DNA of 7,895 nucleotides from an uncultured Bacteroidota bacterium (GTDB taxonomy: Bacteria > Bacteroidota > Bacteroidia > 2-12-FULL-35-15). Below, piece by piece: positions 1-4,920 of the stretch (within the stretch, counting starts at the first letter, position 1; every line of letters begins with the position of its first letter). The DNA lies in contig CAISYK010001147.1 of the NCBI GenBank assembly GCA_903889605.1, positions 1 to 7,895 of the forward strand, written 5' to 3'. Both the position numbers and the translations under genes were made by a program. The notes under the pieces are model-generated. The model had not been told where the DNA came from. It searched no databases and saw only the letters and a list, made by a program, of their open reading frames with translations.

Positions 1-1
1 T

Positions 2-223
2 GATTTGGAGCAAGCCAGAAAATATTCTGAAATAACAGGTAAGCCAATTTTAACGATCTAAGGATGTTATGCATGTGTCGGCGATCCAAATGTGATGTGG
101 AAAATTATTAATGTAAATGAGATACGTAAAATAGTTTCTGAAAAATTTATTTTGAACTGCCTGAAAATCCAACGAAGTACTAATTTGTGTGAGCATACGA
201 ACATCCATCATTTCGTATGTTAG
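2..223 (+). pseudogene. Relic of a DsbD-like thioredoxin-fold domain
   Basis: Reading from base 2 gives DLEQARKYSEITGKPILTI, a TAA stop at 59-61, then in the same frame GCYACVGDPNVMW and NVNEIRKIVSEKFILNCL, ending at TAG 221-223. The order of elements (an alpha helix with an A-x-x-x-S/A pattern, GKPIL, a G-x-ACV active-site-like stretch, a W about eight residues on, then helix plus F-I-L strand) matches the thioredoxin-like C-terminal domain of DsbD-type thiol:disulfide interchange proteins, where the segment usually reads KPV-x-DFTG-x-x-CVNCR. The stop falls exactly where the DFT residues would be, and the second active-site cysteine (CVNC) is missing (CVGD is seen). The 5' part lies outside the window. 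It is probably a non-functional remnant; another thioredoxin-fold family is possible. The assignment is from motif memory, not a search. Confidence 0.5.
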
Positions 224-241
224 TAAAAAATTCGTACTTCG
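173..241. repeat. Nested inverted repeat upstream of the lipoprotein gene
   Basis: Three sets of complementary arms are nested. CGAAGTAC (173-180) pairs with GTACTTCG (234-241), ACTAA (179-183) pairs with TTAGT (220-224), and CATACGAA (194-201) pairs with TTCGTATG (212-219) around a 10-nt loop. The whole could fold as one long interrupted hairpin just before the start codon at 270. The lack of a GC-rich stem directly followed by a T-run argues against a classical terminator. It may be a small palindromic repeat element or an RNA structure in the leader of the downstream gene. Confidence 0.55.
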
Positions 242-269
242 CTGTGATAATTAAAGAAACATAAATATT

Positions 270-587
270 ATGAAAAAAATCAGCAAATATCTGTTACCTA
301 TCATTGTTTTATTTGGCTGCAGCTCCAATACAGAAATTGAAAAATTTGGTAAACATTATCAAAAAAACAATGATTATGAAAGTTTAAGCAAAGTGGTTGA
401 ACTAATGAAATTAGGTGCAGATACTGCATACGTAAAGCAAATTCTTGGCGAACCAATAAATATGGGCTTCGATTACAGATATACCATTGACTCTATAGGC
501 CCAAATGGCTGTGCAATAGGTGCAGTTTTCAATATAAATAAGGATGGCAAGATTGATCAAAAATGGATTGATGAAATTTGTGAATAA
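270..587 (+). CDS. Small lipoprotein with BamE/SmpA-like core
   Basis: This 105-residue protein starts with a lipoprotein signal (MKKISKYLLPIIVLFGCSSN). The lipobox LFGC places the lipidated cysteine at residue 17, so the mature protein is probably membrane-attached and exposed to the periplasm or surface. Residues about 44-98 contain the helix and loop LGADTAYVKQILGEP followed by YRYTID, a strand AVFNINKDGKI and a polar C-terminus. This matches the BamE/SmpA fold pattern (LG-x-x-x-x-x-V-x-x-ILGEP, then Y-x-Y, then F-x-x-x-GK). Such domains occur in many small outer-membrane-associated lipoproteins, often in protein-protein contacts, and do not prove a role in the Bam complex. The gene stands alone: relic DNA lies upstream, and 193 bases with a palindromic repeat separate it from the next gene. 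The leader is A-rich without a Shine-Dalgarno site. Confidence 0.85.
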   Translation: MKKISKYLLPIIVLFGCSSNTEIEKFGKHYQKNNDYESLSKVVELMKLGADTAYVKQILGEPINMGFDYRYTIDSIGPNGCAIGAVFNINKDGKIDQKWIDEICE

Positions 588-622
588 AATACCCGCGTAA
601 TAAGGTAATGAACATGTATTGG

Positions 623-699
623 AACGCAGATAACGCAGATATATATGATGAACACATATAAAATCATATCTAATCATAACAATCAGCGTCATCAGCGTT
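623..699. repeat. Imperfect inverted repeat made of short direct repeats
   Basis: The left arm starts with AACGCAGATAACGCAGAT (623-640) and the right arm ends with ATCAGCGTCATCAGCGTT (682-699). The right arm read on the opposite strand gives AACGCTGATGACGCTGAT, so the arms agree at most positions, and each arm is a doubled 8-9 base unit. An inner stem ATATGAT (643-649) with ATCATAT (663-669) closes a 13-nt loop. The design resembles the dispersed ACGC-GAT type palindromic repeats found between genes in many Bacteroidota and other environmental genomes (recalled, not searched). It sits between the lipoprotein gene and the propeller gene and may act as a terminator-like or REP-like structure. 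Confidence 0.7.
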
Positions 700-780
700 A
701 GAAATTAGAAAAATGCGTTTCGGCCTTACAACAAGAAACATTAAATAGAAAAATATAATAACAAAAAATATTATTTCAGA

Positions 781-1857
781 ATGAAAAAACTAACAACACT
801 ATTCATATTATTGGCTTTTATTTTATCTGTAAAAGCGCAGGATACAGCCATTGTGCCAAAGCCGTTTTTCTCAAGTAATATCACCTTTACAGAGAAAAAT
901 CTTTCTGATTTTTATTCAACCTTTAATATTGATAAAAACCAGGTGATATTTAATGCCAACAACTATAAAATATTTAGTTATAATAAACAAACTGGTACTA
1001 AAGACTGGGAGTTTGATGCTGGCAGAAAGACCAATAGAACGCCTTATATTTATGGAAGCAGTGTAATAGTCGGCTGCTACATAAATGAAAAACAGAAATG
1101 CGTCCGGCTAGATTTATCTTCAGGGAAACTTATTCAAACGCTTTCTATTGAGCCCCTAAACACTAAACCCTTTTTCAAAGATTCAATAATGTATTGTACT
1201 GCGCTTTCTGACGGGGAAGGCGGGCAAATTATGGCTTATGATTTAAAAACCAATAACATTATCTGGAAAAAATTTATTGCACATGGAGTGGATGCCCAGC
1301 CATATTTCTTAAAAAATAAAATTTTTGCAAATGCCGAAGAAAATAATTGGTTTGAAATAAATTATAAGGGACAATTAATGGACAGCACCTGCGGTGAAAA
1401 ACCGGACATTTTTGTCCCGGATATTATTTGTATCAAAAAGTTTAAAATTTTAACCCATGATAATTACGAAATAACAGAACAGTTTATCGAAAAGCAGTTT
1501 GGAAGCAATGCCGAAGTAAAATGGAAATATGCCGTGGACAAAACAATTGTTTTAGGAGGCGAAAAAATGCTGATTATTGGTAATAATAAGAAAATTAAAA
1601 AAAGTATAGAAATTGAAAAAATACTCAGTCTGCCGGAACCCGGCGATAATGAATACATGGAAATACTGAAAATTGAAAACAATACAGTCTGGTTTTTCTA
1701 TAAAAACAGTTTAGCTGTTTATGATTTTGAAAAAAACAAAACCTTGCGTGAATATAATCTCAGCAAATGGAATGCCCATCAAATAATGCTTGACGAAAAC
1801 AACATTTGGCTGATTTCTAAAAATGACGGGCAATTGTATGGGTTGAAAATGGATTGA
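781..1857 (+). CDS. Exported PQQ-like beta-propeller protein
   Basis: This 358-residue protein has a Sec signal peptide (MKKLTTLFILLAFILSVKAQ), probably cut after A19. The mature chain carries repeated propeller-blade signatures of the PQQ/quinoprotein type, in which a short Y/L-D-x-x-TG turn is followed by a W or hydrophobic strand: SYNKQTGTKDWEF (66-78), RLDLSSGKLIQTL (109-121), AYDLKTNNIIWKK (152-164), VYDFEKNKTLREYN (313-326) and a final DGQLYGL (349-355). No cofactor or catalytic residues can be assigned, so a binding or scaffold role is more likely than dehydrogenase activity. The middle (about 200-300) is diverged. The gene ends 38 bases before the first PEGA gene and is probably co-transcribed with it. 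Its last 45 codons recur, broken, at 2755-2892. The start follows an A-rich leader. Confidence 0.85.
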   Translation: MKKLTTLFILLAFILSVKAQDTAIVPKPFFSSNITFTEKNLSDFYSTFNIDKNQVIFNANNYKIFSYNKQTGTKDWEFDAGRKTNRTPYIYGSSVIVGCYINEKQKCVRLDLSSGKLIQTLSIEPLNTKPFFKDSIMYCTALSDGEGGQIMAYDLKTNNIIWKKFIAHGVDAQPYFLKNKIFANAEENNWFEINYKGQLMDSTCGEKPDIFVPDIICIKKFKILTHDNYEITEQFIEKQFGSNAEVKWKYAVDKTIVLGGEKMLIIGNNKKIKKSIEIEKILSLPEPGDNEYMEILKIENNTVWFFYKNSLAVYDFEKNKTLREYNLSKWNAHQIMLDENNIWLISKNDGQLYGLKMD

Positions 1858-2474
1858 ATATAAATTAATAATTTAACTTAAAATAAAAAAACAAAATGAA
1901 AAAAATTCTGACCTTAGTGATTATTATAATTGGCTGCCGGCTTATTCAGGCACAAACTGCTTACATTCAAGTGACCGGCGAGCCGGATCTTTCTGTATAC
2001 CTGAACAATCAGTTTAAGGGTAAAACTACTGTTGAATACAATGGGTATATCATTGAAAATGTAAGCCCAGGCAACAATCTTATTAAAATTGCTAAAGATG
2101 GATATACTCCTTTTGAGGAGACCATTACTGTGAAGTCAGGAGAAGTATTTGCCTATAAAGTAAAACCGTTTACCAAACACAGCGTTTACATTAGTGAGCA
2201 GGGAAATACTGGCCAGACCGAACAAAAGGCAAAAGTAAAGACCGGTAAACTTATTGTTCAGTCGGTGCCCATAGAAATTAAGATAAGCATTCCTTCCATT
2301 GAAGGTGTTGACAATAAAATCAAAACTAAAGATGAATGGATTGTAGATAATATTACCGAAGGAAGCTATGTAATTCGATTTACTTATAATCAAAAGATTA
2401 TTGAAAAAACTATTGAAATTAAGGAAAATGATGTTTATAAAGTTTTTATCAATATGATGAACGGGGATTTTAAA
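1723..2474. repeat. Tandem segmental duplication, unit 1
   Basis: Unit 1 runs from GATTTTGAAAAAAAC near the 3' end of the propeller gene to GATTTTAAA near the 3' end of the first PEGA gene. It corresponds to unit 2 at 2757-3490. Several stretches are identical or nearly so: about 38 bases beginning CCTTGCGTGAATATAATC, and the signal-peptide to first-PEGA region. The match stops abruptly on the 3' side, where one PEGA protein ends in a short tail and the other continues into a coiled coil. Confidence 0.9.
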
Positions 2475-2510
2475 ACTGAGTTCACGCGAACAACTCCAAA
2501 GGTAAATTAG
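1896..2510 (+). CDS. Exported protein with two PEGA domains (short paralogue)
   Basis: This 204-residue protein has a signal peptide (MKKILTLVIIIIGCRLIQAQ), probably cut after A19. IIGC at 11-14 could be read as a lipobox, but the paralogue has S at that position and keeps the A-Q cleavage site, so signal peptidase I is more likely. Residues about 21-93 form a PEGA-type beta domain (VYLNNQFKGKT, then a P-G loop and KIAKDGYTPFEE, then a V-K strand). Residues about 116-188 form a second, more diverged copy starting TGKLIVQSVP. PEGA domains are small extracytoplasmic folds thought to bind surface or cell-wall components or partner proteins. Compared with the 2912 gene, with which it shares about four-fifths of residues over the first 192, this copy lacks the coiled coil and membrane anchor and ends in a short tail, TEFTRTTPKVN. 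It is either a natural secreted form or a truncation. Confidence 0.88.
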   Translation: MKKILTLVIIIIGCRLIQAQTAYIQVTGEPDLSVYLNNQFKGKTTVEYNGYIIENVSPGNNLIKIAKDGYTPFEETITVKSGEVFAYKVKPFTKHSVYISEQGNTGQTEQKAKVKTGKLIVQSVPIEIKISIPSIEGVDNKIKTKDEWIVDNITEGSYVIRFTYNQKIIEKTIEIKENDVYKVFINMMNGDFKTEFTRTTPKVN

Positions 2511-2754
2511 CCACCACTATTATTTAAACCCTAACGGAAAAAGGATTGTTGAATAGTTTGCATCGGGAGGAACATCGCAAAAAAAATTGACTCCCCAAAG
2601 GTAAAAATAGGTATGAGTTATCAGGATAATGAAGAACCTAAGCAGGAATTTAATTTGGAAGAAAATGGCAAAAAATAAATTATTATTATTAATTAAAACG
2701 GCAGGGTGAAATCAGAACCATACTGCGAATTTGGTCCCGGTAAAAGATGTTGAG
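2511..2754 (+). other. Debris between duplication units, with a short open segment
   Basis: No intact gene is visible. One frame is open from 2553 to TAA 2676-2678 and contains KKIDSPKVK, then from ATG 2613 MSYQDNEEPKQ and EFNLEENGKK. The SPKVK part echoes the TTPKVN tail of the short PEGA protein. At the DNA level ACTCC, two extra C, then AAAGGTAAA at 2590-2605 parallels 2493-2506, which suggests a second small duplication or an older C-terminal extension. Whether 2613-2678 (21 residues) is translated cannot be told. The remaining bases up to 2754 show nothing recognised. Confidence 0.4.
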
Positions 2755-2892
2755 ATGATTTTGAAAAAAAGCAATACCTTGCGTGAATATAATCTCAGCA
2801 AATGGAATGCCCATAAAATAATGTTTAATGAAAACAATATTTGGTTAATTTCTAAAAATGACGGGCAATTATATGGGTTGAAAATAAATTAA
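2755..2892 (+). pseudogene. Broken 3' end of a second propeller gene copy
   Basis: The 45-codon open stretch beginning MILKKSNTLREYNLSKWNAH and ending NDGQLYGLKIN is nearly identical to the last 40 or so residues of the propeller protein at 781-1857. Upstream, the DFEK coding sequence is still visible in DNA (GATTTTGAAAAAAAGCAATACC at 2757-2778), but one extra base shifts the frame. The frame that would continue DFEK hits TGA at 2751 upstream and another stop downstream. The rest of the propeller gene is absent. It is a left-over of the tandem duplication; a 45-residue peptide could in principle be made from ATG 2755, but only the last propeller strands are encoded. It ends 19 bases before the second PEGA gene. 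Confidence 0.85.
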
Positions 2893-3490
2893 ACTTAAAT
2901 AAAAAAACAAAATGAAAAAAATTCTGACCTTAGTGATTATTACATTTGGCAGTCAGCTTATTCAGGCACAAACTGCTTACATTCAAGTGACCGGCGAACC
3001 GGATCTTTCTGTATACCTGAACAATCAGTTTAAGGGGAAAACAACTGTTGAGTATAATGGTTATATTATTGAAAATGTAACCGCAGGCAAAAATTTAATT
3101 AAAATTGAAAAAGAAGGATATACCCCTTTTGAGGAAACGATAAACGTTAAAGCGGGAGAAGTGTTTTCTTACAAAGTAAAACCATTTACCAAGCACAGTG
3201 TGTATATTAGTGAACAGGGAAATACCGGCCAGACAGAAAAGAAAGCCGTAGTTGAAACGGGTAAACTTATTGTACAATCTGTGCCGATTGAAATAAAAAT
3301 CAGTATACCTGAAATTGAAGGCATTGACAATAAACTTAAGACTAAAGATGAGTGGATTCTTGAGAAAGTCCCGCAAGGGAATTACAAAGTAATCTTTTCT
3401 TTTAACCAGAAAGTTATTGAAAAAAATATCACAATAAAGAAAGATGATGAAATCAGTGTTTTCGTCAATATGTTGAATGGTGATTTTAAA
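2757..3490. repeat. Tandem segmental duplication, unit 2
   Basis: This is the second copy of the segment at 1723-2474, offset by about 1.02-1.03 kb. The gap between propeller stop and PEGA start is 19 bases here against 38 in unit 1, while the AATAAAAAAACAAAATG-type leader before the start codon is kept almost unchanged. Similarity is highest from the leader through the first PEGA domain and falls off across the second PEGA domain. The pattern fits an older duplication with later exchange between the 5' halves. Confidence 0.9.
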
Positions 3491-3739
3491 GTTGTGGATT
3501 TGGCTGCTGAAAAGAGATTAAAGAAATCTAATGAAAGAGCAAAAGCTGAACAGGAGAGAGTACAAAATGAAAAATTAGCAAGAGAAAAAGCCGAGAATGA
3601 TAGATTAAGTGAAGAACGTTGGGAAAAGGATAAAGCAGAGCGTCGTAGAAAGGATGATCGAAATGATTTTCTAATTAATGCAGGATGTATAGCAGTGGGT
3701 ATATTAACTGCTATTTTGATGGCTCTTTATCTTCAATAA
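2912..3739 (+). CDS. PEGA-domain protein with coiled coil and C-terminal anchor (long paralogue)
   Basis: This 275-residue protein has a signal peptide (1-19, cut before Q20) and two PEGA-type domains at about 21-93 and 116-188, matching the upstream paralogue. It then has a highly charged helix rich in K, E and R (about 196-250, with AKAEQERVQNE and REKAENDRLSEE), predicted to form a coiled coil. A hydrophobic segment (about 253-274, FLINAGCIAVGILTAILM) ends at the C-terminus. The layout implies exported PEGA domains held on a coiled-coil stalk by a membrane anchor, with almost nothing on the other side. Partner binding at the membrane is a plausible role; no enzymatic motif is seen. It follows the propeller fragment by 19 bases and is followed by a caspase-like relic only one base after its stop, so the original gene neighbour downstream has probably been lost. 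Confidence 0.88.
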   Translation: MKKILTLVIITFGSQLIQAQTAYIQVTGEPDLSVYLNNQFKGKTTVEYNGYIIENVTAGKNLIKIEKEGYTPFEETINVKAGEVFSYKVKPFTKHSVYISEQGNTGQTEKKAVVETGKLIVQSVPIEIKISIPEIEGIDNKLKTKDEWILEKVPQGNYKVIFSFNQKVIEKNITIKKDDEISVFVNMLNGDFKVVDLAAEKRLKKSNERAKAEQERVQNEKLAREKAENDRLSEERWEKDKAERRRKDDRNDFLINAGCIAVGILTAILMALYLQ

Positions 3740-3740
3740 G

Positions 3741-3904
3741 GTTGGAGCCGATAATAGTGACCAAAAGATTACAGTAAAAGAATTGGGTGCTTATCTTCAG
3801 ATTAAAGTGCATTAGGTAACACAAAAATATAAAAGTACGGCACAATACCGGCCAGTTTGGGCTATGGTAATGATTTTCCAATAATAATTTTTAAGGTGTT
3901 TTAA
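3741..3904 (+). pseudogene. Relic resembling the C-terminus of a caspase-like (C14) peptidase
   Basis: The frame at 3741 gives VGADNSDQKITVKELGAYLQ, then IKVH, a TAG stop at 3813-3815, then VTQKYKSTAQYRPV in the same frame. A frameshift near 3853 leads to SLGYGNDFPIIIFK (3854-3895) and TAA at 3902-3904. The succession D-x-KITVKEL-x-x-YL, V-x-x-x-TQKYK-x-x-AQY-x-P and G-x-GNDFP matches the C-terminal end of bacterial caspase-like peptidases as I remember them, where KIT-x-x-EL-x-x-Y precedes a QYP and G-x-DFP close. The catalytic His and Cys would lie upstream and are not present. At least one stop and one frameshift make this a non-functional remnant. Family assignment is tentative. Confidence 0.5.
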
Positions 3905-3945
3905 ACATCCATCCGCAAAAAAAACAGATAACAAACAGCAAAACT

Positions 3946-4431
3946 ATGTCACTCCTGCCAATCAATAATTTTACATTTAAAACAAAACTGAAAGAGGATG
4001 AAATAATTAAACGGCTTTCCAAATTAATCAAACCTGAAGGTATATACTTTTTTTCGACAAATAAATACGCGGGAGAAATACGCGGTCAAACTTTTGACAT
4101 ACACAGAAATGTGTCCACCTATGATGGCTTGATTCCAGAAATTAATGGCGTAATAAAGAATGACTTTGATGGAACAGCAATAATAGTAAAAATGAAACTG
4201 AAAATTCAAATTGAAGTATTTTTATATATTTTGGGTATAATTTTGGGGTTTGTTTTTTTTGTTAACACAACACAAGCATTAATTGACTGGAAACTCAATG
4301 TATGGGCTGTGGTTTCCTTTGTTATGTTATTGCTTGCTTATATTTGGTCGGTTATTGGTTTTATAATTGAAAGAAATAAGTCCATAGATGATTTGGCGTC
4401 ACTATTTGAAGCAGACATTATTGATGATTGA
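3946..4431 (+). CDS. Small membrane protein with two helices, function unknown
   Basis: This 161-residue protein has no signal peptide. A polar N-terminal domain (1-87) includes YAGEIRGQTFDIHRNVSTYD and PEINGVIKNDFDGTAIIVKMKLK. Two transmembrane segments follow (about 91-111, FLYILGIILGFVFFV, and 120-144, WAVVSFVMLLLAYIWSVIGFI), then a short acidic tail (ASLFEADIIDD). The pattern of G-x-I followed by F-x-I-x-R, P-x-I-x-G and V-K-M-x-L before a helix pair resembles a widespread unnamed family of small Bacteroidota membrane proteins, in which the middle motif often reads RNSF-x-P-x-I-x-G. The role of that family is not known to me. The N-terminal domain would be cytoplasmic. The leader is A-rich, and the gene stands alone between a relic and a long intergenic gap. 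Confidence 0.7.
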   Translation: MSLLPINNFTFKTKLKEDEIIKRLSKLIKPEGIYFFSTNKYAGEIRGQTFDIHRNVSTYDGLIPEINGVIKNDFDGTAIIVKMKLKIQIEVFLYILGIILGFVFFVNTTQALIDWKLNVWAVVSFVMLLLAYIWSVIGFIIERNKSIDDLASLFEADIIDD

Positions 4432-4920
4432 ACTACGGCACGGCATTAACAATACATAAACATATTAGAAGTTTGACATTCACCCTTATCCAAGATTCGT
4501 ATCTCACCAGACTGAATAAAAAAACACAAACTTTTGCCGCGTTTCTTTAAAAAATGCATATTATTTGCTGCAATCAAAGAGTATGGTTTAAATTATATCA
4601 ATCAATGTCGTTTTGTTAAGAATATTTCCTAATGAAACATCCTCACACTTTCTCGACTCCGCTCGAACTGGCTGTGTTGGTAGTCATTTCGAGCGGAGTC
4701 GAGAAAGTGTGAGGGTATTTGATTTCCTTAATTAAACGACATTGATATATCAATCCTAATTTTATTGATTTAGAAATAAGCTCAAAGTGTTTGTCAATTC
4801 ATTTTTGAAAATAAATTTTTTCTATGAGTGTTGCCATAATATATACAATCGCTAAACCTGAACTAAGCTTGCATTAAATATGTTTTTTCACCTCGCAAAT
4901 CCTTACCGCCAATTAATAAA
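4432..4920. other. Long intergenic gap, non-coding apart from a palindromic element
   Basis: This is a 489-base gap. Its central part (4601-4746) is the palindromic element listed separately. The 5' flank (4432-4600) shows only a short frame without a start codon that resembles nothing I know. The 3' flank (4747-4920) is very AT-rich and should contain the promoter of the CAP gene, but no convincing pair of Bacteroidota promoter boxes (TTG and TAnnTTTG at proper spacing) could be picked out. No tRNA-like or other RNA fold was recognised. Confidence 0.6.
4601..4746. repeat. MITE-like palindromic element with perfect 27-bp stem
   Basis: The 27 bases at 4641-4667 (core CTCGACTCCGCTCGAA) are exactly complementary to 4688-4714 (core TTCGAGCGGAGTCGAG), separated by a 20-nt loop. 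Outside this stem, ATCAATGTCGTTT (4601-4613) is exactly complementary to AAACGACATTGAT (4734-4746), giving 13-bp terminal inverted repeats around a 146-bp element. It contains no coding capacity. The GAGCGGAGTCGAG stem resembles an abundant intergenic palindrome of flavobacteria and relatives (recalled, not searched). The combination of terminal repeats with an internal hairpin fits a non-autonomous mobile or REP-like element. It could also act as a strong transcriptional barrier between 4431 and 4921. Confidence 0.8.

Noticed and set aside
411..692. Minus-strand open frame opposite the lipoprotein gene
   Set aside because: It overlaps a well-supported lipoprotein gene and runs into the palindromic repeat; the translation has no domain or signal pattern, so it is a frame shadow.
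1464..1682. Minus-strand open frame rich in I, S and F inside the propeller gene
   Set aside because: It is antisense to a coding region full of AAA/GAA codons, which produces such hydrophobic-looking shadows; no independent evidence.
1906..1937. Possible lipobox (IIGC) in the short PEGA protein
   Set aside because: The paralogue has serine at this position and both keep an intact LIQAQ cleavage site, which favours signal peptidase I processing.
3095..3376. Minus-strand open frames inside both PEGA genes (also 2136-2393)
   Set aside because: They occur antisense in both duplicated copies, but their sequences follow the paralogous coding strand and lack start context or motifs.
4024..4209. 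Minus-strand 61-codon open frame in the small membrane protein gene
   Set aside because: It is fully inside a better supported gene, with low-complexity composition and no motif.
4641..4714. The 27-bp stem as a CRISPR repeat or a simple terminator
   Set aside because: It is a single inverted pair without regularly spaced direct repeats, no T-run follows the stem, and the outer 13-bp inverted ends fit a repeat element better.
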